DNA from: Onthophagus taurus
Lineage: Eukaryota > Arthropoda > Insecta > Coleoptera > Scarabaeidae
Direction: 5' to 3'
DNA length: 64,000 nt
NCBI RefSeq assembly: GCF_036711975.1
Contig: NC_091976.1
Span: forward strand, 15,066,001 to 15,130,000
Shown: one piece after another, positions 13,201 through 26,700 of the stretch
Layout: every line of letters starts with the position of its first letter
Numbering within the stretch: position 1 is the first letter of the stretch
The notes under the pieces: generated by a model
What the model was told of the DNA's origin: nothing
Databases searched by the model: none
Seen by the model: the letters and a program-made list of their open reading frames with translations, nothing else
Made by a program: the position numbers and the translations under genes

Positions 13201-16200
13201 ACCTATTTGCGAATCAATAAATGATCCGTTTTTCTTAATTTTTATTTATTTATATTTTCTTTGTAAATAATTTGTATGTAGAGTATACTATTACTTTAAC
13301 TAGATATAAAACTTATCAATCAAAATATTACATACATACTTGTATCATTTACCAAGTATATTGTTTCTATATGTCCTTTGATTAATTTAAAAAATTACAT
13401 TATATTTATTGTGTTTAATACTTTCAAGTCTTATTAAAAGTTGACAAAGATATAGAAAAAAATGTATTCTACAATTTATAAAAGTATTACGACAATAATT
13501 TTTCAATTAGTAGTTAGTTTAACAATTAATTTTGAATTGTAATTTTATATAAGAAATTAGCATGAAATTTGAATACGCCACTGGATAAAGTCTGACCAAT
13601 TTCATCTAAATCGTGCACGCCACTGTTGCCAGGACCAAAGTCAATTTTGTTTCCAAACAAATGCTCTTATGTTGGCTTCAAACCGGTATACGGGCAAACA
13701 TAGGCGATGGGGCTTCTATACTTTTCCGCACTTTTTTTTTTATTTGTAATGGCTTACTAGAGTGATTTCCCTTCGATTAAAAAAATTGTCGATTTTTAAG
13801 CAACATGATGATTCTTGACTTATACCAAAATCTAAGGTCGGCATGATATTCTGTGCCAAAAATTTGACTGAGAATTTGGCAGAAATTGTAAATATTTTGA
13901 AAGCAAGATTCTTTCGGAGAATAATAGGGCCACTGTTTAATATGTGATTAAAATAGGAGAAAAAAGAATGCTTCAAAGGTGGCATACCCCCTATGCCACC
14001 ATTGAAACATTTGCGGAATGTTTTTCTGCCTAAAAAATTGATTTTTGTAACACACCTCACCGGAAATTCTAAGATTTCTGTAACCACTTTTTGGTTCATT
14101 TTTTATCTATTATATATGCAGGTATTTTGACCTTGTTGTACAAAAAAGTTAAAAAAAACATAAAATATCATTTTTTAAAAACGCTATTGAAATAGGCTTT
14201 CGGTACCTGAATAAACAATAGCATCACAAAAACTCATTTTCGTAGAAAACTTTACCCGACTTCTATCGAACAAAGGGGTAATTCCAAATATAAAGTCAAA
14301 AATTGAAATTGAAAAACGTAATGTTTTTACGTTTAAGACAGCAAAACCTTCAAAGGTATTATGGACACTCAGCCCTATTACAGTGTAATAGTAACCAAAA
14401 AAGAATGCGTCGATCACGATTAGGAGATAAAGGAAAATTAATTGATGAACTTTCCTTATATTATGGATTGGCTATACGCAGAAATTGCGATTTGCTACTT
14501 TGTATCATAAAATTTCAACAGATGAAACTCCAAAGCATGACAATTGTGCAGTTGGTGCTGACTCGTGGTGTTCCTGGCAAAAAGCGTACGCTTTGTCAGA
14601 AATCGATGAGTACACACACAAGCCAGCAATCGGCAATGATGTTTTCAACGCAGTGAAACCTGTGTACGAAGAACTATCAAGGGAAGATCTTTTGACAAGA
14701 TGTTTAGGGGGATATACGCAAAACAGCAATGAAAGTTACAACGCCGCGTTATGGTCTATCGCACCAAAAACTATTCATAGTGGCAAGAAAGTGGTTGAAA
14801 TTGCGTCTGATATAGCTGCTTGCAATTTTAATGACGGTCTTACAAGCATTATGGAAATAATGCAAGCCCTGAAATTAACAATTGGAAGATCGTGCTTCGA
14901 ATGAAACGGATTTAAATCGCATTGCTCGCGCTGAGCGCTCCATGACTGCTGAGGCTAAAGAGAGCCTACTGTCAGACAGAAAAGCTGCAGAAGATGAAAA
15001 TAAGCTTCAGGAAGGACAGCTGTATGGTGCAGAAATCGCTGATTAGATGTATCTAGAAAAAATTTACAATTTTTTACATTCGAAAACTTTAAACGCGTTT
15101 TTCTGGAAACTACATTTTTCAAATCTGTGCAGACGATAACTTCTACATTTTTCAACGGATTTTCAAGATTTTTTTTTTCAAAAGTTTGTATTATCTTATT
15201 CTAGGTAAGTACGTAGCCGTTTTTCGATATGTCTCAGATTCTCTGTTTTACAACCATTTTTATGTACGTTTTTTATCGATAAATACGACATTTCTAGTAA
15301 AATCGTCACCATTTCGTCAAAAATAAATATTTTTTAAAAATCCTACGTAGTTCAATAGTTTTTGAGTTTACTAAAGTAATCGTATTCAAGTTTTAATTAT
15401 TCGACTTACGCGTTAGGAGAAATCCTGCGCACCGTTTGACCCTGCACGATTTGCAAGCCTAACATTACCGACATCTAGCGGGTGCAATTTTAATAACTGT
15501 TAATAAATAAAATATGTATTTAAAACTAGAAAAGTGGCTTATTCACACCCTGCAACCCGTTTTTAGAAAACTTCTTTCGTCTGATTGCAAAAAAAATTTA
15601 AAAATACCTATTATTTTCGGGTCTTCAAGATGGCATACCCCCTTAAGCGACTAATCAGTAGAAGGCTACAAGGAGTGAGACCAAGCGGGCATTCCAGGAT
15701 GAGATGAGAGGCTGAGGAAAGCCAAAGCTCAATTAGGGCTGTAGAGCCATAGAGAAAAGACGTTCGCCTCAAGTCAAATATGTTTGCATTCATGAAAGGC
15801 AGTTAATTTCGTCATTAACAAAAATGATATTTTATTAGTATGTATGTATTATGCACCATGACAATGATATTGACTTGGAGATAAATAAGCTGAAATTATA
15901 GTAGCATACAGTTGTAGAAGAATGGACCAACATGGTGGGCTAACTATGTTCCACTTACAATTGTGCTTTGTCTATCTAATATCTATTAATTCAAACAATT
16001 CAATAATATGAATGAATGAAGAATCCCACTACTAATAAAACTGAATTTAATGACTGTGGTAGCAGAAAAAGTTGTAAAACATATAAGTATTGTCGTAAAT
16101 ATAAAAAAATTATGACCACAAACACAATGGATTTATTGATCTATAAAAATGTTTTTAATTAATTTTTTACCATGATTGAATGTTGATTAAATCGTTTAAT

Positions 16201-17206
16201 CATCGCTTGACTAACTGTTCCTGTTGTAGTTGGATTTTTATCAGATACTGTACAATAACCTTCATCCAGTGTTATATCTTCAAATTCAACCATATTAACC
16301 AAAGGGTCTTTAACACCAATTTGAATGTCTTTTTTCATCTCTTGATCGTCAATTTTGCCACATTCAGTAAATAAATCTTTACTTTCAGCGTACTTTCGAT
16401 CCCTACAAAAACAAAACATGTTTTATTTTTATTTTTTTTTTTGCCATTTAACTTACCGATGAAAATAATGTGATTGAAAAAATTTTGTCCAAAATTGAGC
16501 CTCTGTAAGTTTTGCAGGAACATGTTCAACATACTTCTTTTTAACAGCCGGATATGTTTTAAAAATACACTCAATTATATCAGCAGTTATATTATATTTA
16601 AGACCGTTACAACCATCTGTTTGGGGTTTAATATCTGCTAAAAACGCTCCTGAAACACCTATATCTTGGGTTTGTAAATTTTGAGCCTTTGTATATTGTG
16701 TAGCATGTTGAGCCCAAAACTCTTCAGATGTTACCACCTCTGTCATAACCAAATCTTTATAAAGTTGTAATAAAGCCGGATTTGTTGAAAGCAATTTATT
16801 TTTTTCTTCCAACTCCCTATCAACTTTTCTTTTAAATTTGGGCAATAAGGATTGTAACAATTCCTTCACACGATCCCTATCTCCCGCCTGAGCTTGAGAA
16901 CCATTACGATTAATAAAATGAAAAGTAGATGTAGTACCATTATGTAAAACAACTTGTAATTGTACTTTAGCTTTTCCTTCCGGTGAGATCTTTTGTGCTT
17001 TAAATTAAACACCAAATAATAATCTTGCAAAAGCAAAAATAAACAAACTTACTTTTTATATCGGCGTAAAGATGAGATATCGACACAGTATCCCTATTTT
17101 CTACCATCCAAGCTAACCTTTGGTCCATTAGAAACAAAGTACCATCCCCTTTTTTATACCGTACTTGTGGAACTTGTAAAAGAACATCTTCACTTGATGT
17201 AGTCAT
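7219..17206 (-). CDS. GTF2H1: general transcription factor IIH subunit 1 (p62/Tfb1)
   Basis: Core subunit of TFIIH, which opens promoter DNA for RNA polymerase II and acts in nucleotide excision repair in the nucleus. Seven exons join in phase: 17206-17053, 16997-16457, 16402-16171, 8274-8047, 7941-7719, 7573-7398 and 7341-7219, giving 558 aa (human p62 has 548). Visible parts are the N-terminal PH-like domain (about 1-100, start [10 protein letters not shown], with ISHLYADIK), the first BSD domain (about 97-152, ending EEFWAQ), the second BSD domain (about 178-232, ending [13 protein letters not shown]) and the conserved C-terminal blocks [14 protein letters not shown] and HFWKCFPP. All introns are GT-AG. 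Intron 3 (8275-16170) is unusually long and filled with transposons. The gene is head-to-head with the gene at 17718. Confidence 0.95.
8275..10053. other. proximal part of GTF2H1 intron 3
   Basis: Intron sequence. I could not identify a protein-coding element in it apart from the TCTAG hairpin at 9733-9862. Confidence 0.5.
9733..9862. repeat. TCTAG-rich hairpin element, copy 2
   Basis: The arms start near AGACGCACAGCTAAATCCGA and close near TCGGGATTAGCC. Inside, TTCTAGTTCTAGG-type runs face their inverted copies (CTAGAACTAACACTTGACC). Related to the copies at 6898 and 36936. Confidence 0.55.
10288..10987. mobile_element. fold-back element nested in the 10054-11728 element
   Basis: The left arm runs from GAGGGCTGTAAAAATAAT through ATAAATTATGCATCCATATC. 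The right arm (10793-10987) carries the inverted copy, including GATATGGATGCATAATTTAT and TTTTTAACGCCCTC. The arms are about 200 bp and the centre has no coding capacity. Confidence 0.7.
11028..11644 (+). mobile_element. deleted mariner-like (DUF4817-type) element, TA target duplication
   Basis: The termini CAGGGTGATTCTCAACCTAT and the inverse at 11644 sit between TA dinucleotides, with arms of roughly 80 bp. The inside codes in broken frames for the end of a mariner-type transposase: a degraded WPARSPDLNPLD block near 11200, then [20 protein letters not shown] (from about 11256) and a closing FEHLQQ (family form FEHLL). Only the C-terminal fifth remains, so it cannot move itself. Confidence 0.75.
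11928..13045. mobile_element. long-armed fold-back MITE, TA target duplication
   Basis: CAGGGTGTATCTGAATGACT at 11928 has its inverted copy ending at 13045. The arms reach about 500 bp each (for example CCATGGGCGACTTCGGCTCC near 12006 pairs with the matching stretch near 12950). TA flanks both ends. No transposase remains. Confidence 0.8.
13600..15660 (+). pseudogene. Mutator-like transposon remnant
   Basis: The frame 14485-14904 reads [25 protein letters not shown], then [20 protein letters not shown] and NESYNAALW. This is the C-terminal half of the insect Mutator-like transposase family (Pfam family I recall as PF20700). Just upstream, in another frame, is [19 protein letters not shown] from the same family, so a frameshift near 14480 separates them. 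A further out-of-frame tail near 14905-15045 ends in LYGAEIAD. The outer limits given are approximate because I did not find clear terminal repeats. Confidence 0.7.
15660..16170. other. distal part of GTF2H1 intron 3
   Basis: Intron sequence just downstream of exon 3. A short stretch at 15650-15790 resembles the tail of a non-LTR retrotransposon (RLRG and [10 protein letters not shown] in reverse), too weak to call. Confidence 0.35.
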
Positions 17207-17717
17207 TTTTTAATGGGGCACTTTGTTGAAGTAATTTCTAACATAACCTCACATAACCTTACACAACTATGATATCGTATTTTAGGGAATTCATTTTTAT
17301 TTTTTAGGGAGAATGTTTCGATTAATCATGTTAATCATGTTGAGGATTTATTTATTATTTATTAAAAGTTGTAATTAGATATTTGATGCATTTTATTAAT
17401 TATATTAATGTTTGTTTTAATAAATTCGTATAAATAAAAATTACGTGTTAGAAAAAATGTTCGATTAACTCACAAGGTATCAGTCATCATAAGTGTAAAT
17501 AAATATGAATAATGTAAATAATGCTATTTAAAACTCTCTATCTACTTAAAATTCAATTTAAATCTAGTTTAGTAATATAAAATCGCTTTAGATTGATATA
17601 AACTCGTTTAATTATTAAATTATATGACAAGTGTCAAAATGTGAAACATAACCACAAAAACAAAACGAATAAATAAAACAACGCGGTAAACAGTTTATTT
17701 AATGAAATAAAGTTAAA
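17207..17717. promoter_or_regulatory. shared 511-bp region between divergent genes
   Basis: The start codon of GTF2H1 (17206, minus) and that of the ZAD-like gene (17718, plus) are 511 bp apart with no gene between them. Such spacing usually means a bidirectional promoter. CATAACCT repeats occur at 17240-17265. A tiny upstream reading frame (ATGAAATAA at 17702) precedes the plus-strand start. No clear TATA box. Confidence 0.5.
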
Positions 17718-20700
17718 ATGAATGTTAAAAAGGGGGAATGTAAGTTATGTAATAGCGTGGAAGTAGTTGTTTTTGATGAAAAAATAAAGGAAGATATACA
17801 AAATGCTTTTTTAGTTAAAGAAAAATGGAAAAGCATCCAGGTAAAGAACCTCCATTATTCTTAATCAAATTATACTTTTTTCTTTTTAATTCCATGTAAA
17901 AGGATATGAAAGAATTCTTCATATGCCCCACATGCATCTTTAAAGTGCACTTATCAAGTAAAATCCACAAAAACTTTAAGAAATCAAAGAAGAAAACCAG
18001 GAAACTTAAACAGTGCTTTTTTTGCGATTCCATCGGAGATAGACTTTTATTTTTAACTGGAGATAATCCGAGTAATTTTAAAAAGCATTTCATTCAGTTT
18101 GTTGAATCAATAGGAAGTAATGAGAGGATTGAAGAAGTTTTTGATAAACTAATTTGTTCCGAATGTTTGTTTGGGTTTGTTGTTTGGGGGAAATTACAGA
18201 AACAAGTTTTTACTTTCTTAAATCTTTCTCATAACAATAATGATGAAGAGCAATATGAAGATTCGGAACTTGCGGAGGAATCAAAAAGATTACGGATGTT
18301 AAAACCACGATCATCTGGAGATGAACTCAAGGTTTCTTTGTTGTTTTAATTAATTTTAATTTTCTAATTTTTGTGGTTATTTTAGAGATCTTTGAATGCT
18401 CGATTATTCCAACAAAAACATAGAAAAAAAAGAAATCAATTTGGGTCATTAAAAAAATTACTTTCACAAAAAAAAATAAAAGTTAAAGTAAATAATGATA
18501 TCAAAAAAGATGATAAAATGTATTCAAAAGTTCCTTATGTCAAAATGGGACGATGTGTAGAGTTTAATAATGAAGAAACATGTTGTATAAGTGATGATGA
18601 TGATTTAATTACGCCTCGTTTATCCCCAATTGTAAGCTCCATAAACAGAACTAATTCAAGACCACATTTATGCAACATTTGCGATAAATCGTTTCAATTA
18701 AAATGTGATTACTTAAGTCATATTTTAAATCATGACAAATTTGAAAACCTTATTATAAACGTTGCAAGACTTGATCTGAATAATTTAACAAAAATGAACA
18801 ATGATTTCAATAAGATTGCTGTTAAATATTTAGGCGATTCACAGCCAAGTACATCTAAATTTGATACCAGAAGAAGTCATCTGAATAGTGAGACATCTTC
18901 AAGCAGTGACAAAAAAGTATTTAAATTTAAAATCAATCCGAATAAGAAAAAATTGCAACTTAAAACTAACGTTGAAGAAGAGGAGGAGACTGATGTTGAA
19001 ATAAATCTTCTGAGTGATGACATAAATAAAAATAAAAAAGATGATTTTAATGAGGAAGATAAAATTAATGAAAATGAACAAGATGAATTAGAATCATTGA
19101 GATTAGATAATGATGGAAATAATGAAATTGATAGTAGTAAGGTTGAAATAAGTTTTCATGGTGAAGAAAATCTAAAACAGAATGATGAAGTCATTGAAAC
19201 TATTCCAGCTATTAGTAGCTTAACAGTTGAAGTTGGTGGTGAACAATCAAGTGATGAACACCAAAATGATTCTGATGAAGAAGGTAGTAATTCTTCGAGG
19301 ATACAATCTCAACTTCAAGAACAAATTCCAACAGAAATTAATTCTGAAGAAAAAAATAACGAAACAGATGATAATATTAAGAGTAATCAATCTCCCATTC
19401 AAATAGAATGTTCAGAGGAAACTGATTTTGAAAAGGAAATGCATGAAAAAGATTCAAATTCTTTAAGAAATCAATCTCCACTTGAAGATAATGAAGATTT
19501 TTCCAATAATGATTGTATTATTGAAGAAAACATACCAGCAGAAACTTCTAAAAGAAAATTATCAACAGAAGACGAACAAATAGAATCATTATCAACAGAA
19601 AATAGTAAAAGTGAAGAATTTTTAAAAACGGTTGATGAATCTCAAAATGAACCAAATTCTTTAGAAAAAAATCAAGAATCACAAAAAAGTATATCAACTT
19701 TGGCGGAAAATTCTGATTTAGATGAAACATTTCTTAATGAATCACCAGAAATAATTGAAACTAAAACTAAATCAGATAAAGACTTAAAAGGTGATCATGA
19801 ATTGAATGAAATGGAAGTGGTTACTTTTGATGATTTAAAAAATCTTGGTGAGACCGTTGTTTGGGTAAATGATGAGTCAGGTAAAGATGATTCAGTTGGA
19901 TCAACAGAACAGACTAAAGAAGAAAAAGAAAATGTTGAACAAGAAAAAAATGTTGATGATGAAGATGAAGAAAATGACGATGAATTGGAAGAAGAAACTG
20001 ATGAACATAATGAAGATACTCAATTGAAGAATGCTCCAATAATGACCAATGAGGATTTATTAAATATTTTGGAGGAAAGTGCTTCAGAAAAGGTTGAAGA
20101 AGAAGAAAGTATGAAAAGAAAACGAGCATATTCCGAAAGTGGAGATGATTTTAGTTCAAATGGAGGTAAGAAAATAAATGTATCTTGTTAAGTTCAAGAT
20201 ATTTACTGACTTAAGAATTATTTAGTGTTAAGGTGTTTGTTATTAGATTCAGATTTTTTTCTGTCGTTTATATTTTTATTATTGTGTAGGACAGTAGGTT
20301 ATTATGTACCATAAATATACTGTGTTCTAAGTACTAATAAATTTATATTTACTTGCAAATTTCTGGAAAAGTTTCTTAGTTATGCATGAAACATAATAAT
20401 ATTAAAGTAAACAATATAATTTTATTACCCCAATTTTCATTATCAGAACTTTGCAATAATAAGTGATTAATAAAAATATTAATGATAATGAGTAGGTTCT
20501 TGGGATAGATTCATTTAAAAAAAAATTTAAATTGGCTATGTATTATAATAAGTTTACTATAATGTGTACATAATATAACATATAATAAATATTTTTTGTA
20601 TTGAAAATAATCACGTCTTAGGATTTCTCAGTAATTTCATTAAACAAATATCGGAGATGTTCTCTTCCAAATCAGGTAATCTTTAAATTGTGATGTAAAT

Positions 20701-23700
20701 AATTATATGGATAACAAATTACATCTGAGTTACTTTTATCTATTAGATTTCATTATTAGTTTAGTGGGTGTATTTCTTTTGTAGTTCAATTTTCATTTTA
20801 ACCAGTATAGTAGGTCCTTTGCCAAGCTATTACTGGCAATATTTCATGTAGCTTATGTGGCACACTCAAGATTCCATCGATTTCCATCGTCTGATACAGG
20901 TATGGTTTTTTACACTGTTGTAATCTGTGATCAATATTTGATCGTCCCATTTTGAAGCCTCTCTGCTAGTCCACGTGTGTCTTTCCAACCTACTTGCTAA
21001 CATTTTGGCCAGCACTTTGTAGGTTACAATTAGGAAGGATATTCCTCAGTAATTCGAGCATACTAGTTTTGAGCCCTTTTGTGGTTGGGACAGATAAGTG
21101 CCATGTCCCATTCGTCAGGCATCATTTTTTGCTGTCATATTTTAGAAATCAGTGAGCCAGCTCTATCATTTAACCTTCAGAGTACAAACATACAGGGTGT
21201 CTCAGCGAGACCGGTCATTAGACGTTTCTGGAGTTCTGGCCAAAATAAGAATTTGAGAACTCAGATCTACGTATTATCAATTGCGCTCTCTTCGACTAAA
21301 ATATTTTCAGATTTCTAGCACTTCCGGTTATACCGGAAGTCGCCATCTACTGACAAAAGGTAAATTTAGAAGAATAGAAATTTTTTACATTTTGGACGAA
21401 TTATTAACGTGTTAAACTGACCAGAAAATGTAGTAGACAATGCAGCGGAAGAGGTGAATACCTTAGCTTATTTCGAGCCCAGTCCCAACGCCTCAATTCG
21501 AGCTGCCAAAAGGATCTGGGAATCATACTACGAACTCTGGCGCACTTTTCATGTATAAAAAATAAATTAAGAATTTCTTGATTTGTGTAAATATTATTTT
21601 CGTTATTGTTATCGATTTTAACTCTTTTTAGTACTAATATTAAGGGACCTAACAGATAATTATTAGCTCACATACATCAAGTGACGCAAACAAGTGAGTC
21701 TTTGACAAGAACTCATTGAGAAGGCTTGTTTTCCATGGTACACTAGGCTAAATATCCATATGATATGTGTCCATTTTGTCAAAAAACCCTAATTATCTCC
21801 CAAACTATCAATGTTAGGTATGGGACATATGGGATATAAAAATGTAGAATGAGAAACCGAAGACAACAAAATATGGGGGGTACCATTTAGAAAAATGAAG
21901 TTATGGTACTTCCAAATTTCGAAATGTTAACGTGCCATAGTAAAGTGACCAAACGTTCTACATAGCCATTCTGGGCACCAAAACATACTCCATCATGTTG
22001 CTTAAGCATGTTCTGAATCCTAAATTGATATTCCAAAAATCGAGTGCTCTCTGATTTTTTGAAAAAATGTCTGCTGGAGCAGATTTTTCTAGAAAAATTC
22101 GAATAACTCCAGAACGGCCGAATCAAATTGCACTTAAATCTGAGTTCTCAAATTTTTATTTTGGCCAGAACTCCAGAAACGTCTAATGACCGGTCTCGCT
22201 GAGACACCCTGTATAAGTTGGAACATACTGTGCATTGTGGGATCAAGTTAACCCCACAAAGAAATATACACTAGAAGCGTCAGAAGACATTTTTTTTATT
22301 TCATAATTAATAATAACTAGTCGATTACTGGGTAAAACATTTATTTTTTATTCGAAGTTCTCATAACAAGTATTACACATTATAACACTGTGATCTCTAC
22401 ATATAAATCGTTTACAGTTTTTCTGAACACATCTGTCAGCAGTTTTTCTATCTTGTGTCAAAATGAACAACGGGACCTTTTCTTAGGAGTAACAGTAGCA
22501 CTACTATTGGACTGCCTTGATGTGGTGTTTCAATGCCACAACGTTTCAAATTGTGTTTCTTTTCATGTGTTGTTCGAGGAGAATGAAAGCTACAGTTCTT
22601 ATAAAATGTCGTCTGCCATGTTTTTTTATCTTTAATTACGTCTGGATTCGTGCTGTTTTACAATACTAATGCATTTACAGCACTTATATTTAGCATATGA
22701 TAGAATATGGTCATTATCCACCTCCTCGTTGCTTTTTGCACTGAATATGCATAACTTGTCCAGTGTATCAATTCCTCCTTTGGTACTATTATCGAAAGGC
22801 TATACTTTTCCTCCTAAGAAATAAAAGATACAAGCACAAGAGATACCGAATACTTTTATACCGTATTTTGCTGGTTTCTTTCGGAGGTATTGCATAAAAC
22901 TATACCTTGCACTAAATGGTATCAACATTATTTCATCTAAAGTTGCATACTCACTTATCATGTAGTATTTTTTACAATTTTCGACGGAAGGAGTCCAAAA
23001 ATTTGAATCACTGCTAATTTATTGGTGGGATCCCTTTCAATTTTATTGTCAAATCTTAAATTGGCCAAAAGGTATACGAAACGTCTTTTAGACATCGTTG
23101 CATGAAACATAGAAGGTCCATACTTAGTACTCCATAAGTCATCTAGTGATAAATGAGTGTATCTGAACACACCACATAGATAAAGAAGACCAATTATTGC
23201 TAAGATTTCTTCTTTGCTCTGTATTTTCAGGTTGGTAAAGACTACTATGCAATCTATAATATCATCACTGATAAAACATCTCAGTACGTCAATGGGAGTT
23301 TTTACCTCTTTTCCAGCTTGTTTTGCACCAGGTAAATTAGTCAACAAGTTCTTGGCACGAGTACGTGTGGTTGCTGGAGCCTTCTTATACCACTGGGTTA
23401 CATTATCTTTTCCTAAGAAATAACTATCACTCTCATCACTTTCTGTATTGTCTTCATCGCTACTCTCTTCAATTTCCGATTCTTCACTGTCACCACTTTG
23501 TGCCTCGATCACTTCTGGCTCAAATTCATCATCGATCGATAAAATATCTGTAGGTTCTTCGGGAACATTATCGTCTTCCAGAAGGGCCAACAGTTCAGCT
23601 TCATTTAGACCTTTTCTCGTCATATTTTACTGACACTAAAAATGACATACATTTTACTAACTATCCAAAGAAAAAAGTACCTAATAACTTACCTCCAGTA

Positions 23701-26700
23701 ATTCTAAAACGTAAAATAAATTTTTTATTGTAAAAGTCAGTAATATGTTACAGAACTACACTACTTCACAACATTTATCTTTGAAATATGTGAAAAACTC
23801 GTTTGTTTACAACAGAAATCGTAATTCGATGATTCCCCAACTAATAAATCTCTCCAGTACACGAAACTGCAACTACAGAGTAATTCTTTTTAGTTTTGTG
23901 AACGACGGGAAGATGGCACTAATTGTTCTTTTTAATACATTGTATGCATACTGGGATCAGTTTTACCCCAAGACCTTATATATTACTGATAGGAAAATTT
24001 CTAAAATTTTTCTAAATACGCCAAACTCAATCTTTTATAGTAACGGAAGAATACATGGAAGGAATGTTAAAAAATGTTAATTGTATAGCCAAGTTTAGAA
24101 CAGTGAGGTCATATTGGTGGGATCTCCAAGCTATCGTCTTCTTCGTTACTCGGCCAGCCCTATGAATTCTTCCAAATACTCCGCCGAGTATTCTGCCGTC
24201 CTTACCGCCTTCGCGATCAAATTATTATCTCTATCTAAAACCGGTGTTGCACGGGCTTGGAAACCTTTTCCATCCAAGGTCATTTCTTCGATGACCTTTT
24301 GTTTCTTGTCAAAGCTTTTTCCTTTTGTTCTTCCCACACTCATTATCAAACCATGGTACTATTCTTTACGGTTCTTTCAATTATTTCTTCTGCTACTTTC
24401 TGAAATTATTCTTTAATCGCTGCCCACTTTTGCTCCACATCATCCCTTTCTCGATTTTTTTCTGAACATCGTATGCTGAGCATCGGGAGTCAACCAAAAT
24501 GTGATCTATTTGATTGCGCGTTCTTTCAACGTCGTTTTACGGATATTTTTGGAGGGAAGTATGTCAAAGATATCATCATGTTGTTGCTAACAGCGAAATC
24601 AATTGCTGGATTCTTCGTGCTGGACTCTTCTGCTATGTTTGGTCGATATGTCAAATAAAATAGTGCTTCATGTCGCCAAACACGATTTTTACATCGTTTG
24701 ACGCATTGTGATACGTTGCAACAACGTTTACAACGTTATCTGTTAACTGTTTTTGATTAGAAGATATATTTCTACCATGTTAATCTTTTATTTAAATATA
24801 ATTTTAGATATTCCACACTATAGAATTTGAAAGTTGGCATAATATACTCTAGTAAAGAATTATTAACTAATTAATAAACTATCTACTGTACGCAGATTGC
24901 CGCCTTTATAGATGTTGTAGCTCCTCCTAGCAAGTATTTTTGTCGTATTGAAATCTATTTTATGCTATTGATCCATTTGGCAATGTTCTGCGAATGCTGA
25001 ACCTTTGAGCCCTGAGCCTTTTAACTGAGGGAGTTTGTCCTTCGATATCGGCAATTCGTTCCGTAGTTTGTTGGTCCTTTGGATGTCATTCGACGTGAAA
25101 CCATTCTTCTAGTGTACGTCCTTTAGAAGTCGTTCTTTCTTCAAATATTCTCTGTCGCATAGTATCCTGACTCTGGAAAATAGGGCTAATTAGGGACATT
25201 TTCTGTTGTGAGTGGTGGTGTGATAAAAAGCTTGTAGGTATCTGTTCGTGTGCATTTTCTTCCTGTACACTCTGTGTTTGAGTTGTCCATTGTTAGTCCT
25301 GGTTACTGATACATCGAAAATCCCCAAGTCTTTATTTACTGTGTTTCCAGATGGCAAAGGTATCTTCAAAACTCTCCTTTCTAAGTTAAGTAAGTCGATA
25401 ACATGTAACACTCTACAAGTTCTGGCTCGTATGTCGGTAATTCTTTCGGTATGAGTTTTCGTCGTAGGTCACGGCATCTTATGTTTGACGTGGCACTGTG
25501 TCTATCATTAAACAAACTAACCGCAATATAAGCAGAAATTATCCTACTGGTGGAAGTACTTTGAATTTCGAAATGTTCTAATATTTTAGAACATTTTTAT
25601 GAAAAATAAAATTTTGGAAGATTGTAAAATACTTTTAGAACCTTCCTTAATAGCGCAAGCTGAAACCACATGCTTCAATATAAAACATTGTAAAAAGACT
25701 TTAATCTCCAGCAGTAGAAAGGTTGCTTAGTTATCATGATATGGCATCCTAATCTTATGCTTTACAGAACGTGGATATAAAATGAATACAAGATTCTTCG
25801 ATAAATTCTTAATTACACTCAATTTCCCACGATGGAATCACTATTTATACTAAAAAGGCATAAATATTACGAAACATTGGATTGCCACTAAGCTTGCTTC
25901 ACTACCAAATTAACTTCCAGAAATTGTAATCTATTTCTGGAAGAATACCTACCAATATTAAACTTGACACCAAACATGCTTTCGTGAGTGAATTAATATT
26001 GACATCTTAGAGAAGAGCTATCATAAAAGTATTTTACTTGAAACATGCATTATACAATATAACATATTTTTGAGACTTTCACTCTTCCAAAAAATGAATC
26101 AACAACATTCCAGCCTGTAATCACCACACACATAGTACCATCACTGGGACACCAAACTTGTTGAACAACCAAATAATGCGTATTCAATATCTTGCTTTAG
26201 GTATAAGTGTTTGATTTTGTCGTCCAGAATGTTTTGCTCGTTTTTGTTGTATAGTTGCTTGAGCTGTAGAAATTATTTCGGTGTAATATTAACACATGAC
26301 AAATAATAATTTTCACGAGCACTTTGCTCAATAAGTCATATATTTGACTTGACTGGAAAAACTACACAAACAACGTGCATACTTTATTACCATGTTATAA
26401 TGATGTTATAATATGGGGGTGAATCCCATTGGAATGACTGCAATAAAGCATGTATTTCCAGTGAACAACATCATTCAAAAATACTTTTAGCTATAATTTG
26501 AAAATTATAATGTTTAAGCATTGAAAAGAGCCAATAGTACAGGATATAAATGTTTAGGGCTTAAACTTTGCACATACATAGAGCAACTTATTTGAAAAAT
26601 GTTTAATATGTTCAGTATGTTCTGCAGATATCAATTCTATAATCAAATTCTTTCCACACTTGATGTAACATATCCCTATTAATTTGTTCAAAGGCGTTAA

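Noticed and set aside
13740..14099. 119-codon minus-strand frame upstream of the Mutator-like fragment
   Set aside because: It resembles no protein I know and lies opposite transposon-derived sequence; probably a chance open frame.
18899..20129. Several minus-strand frames (60-71 codons) opposite the ZAD-like gene
   Set aside because: They are antisense to strongly biased Glu/Asp/Asn codons and give Phe/Leu/Ile-rich products; shadows of the real exon.
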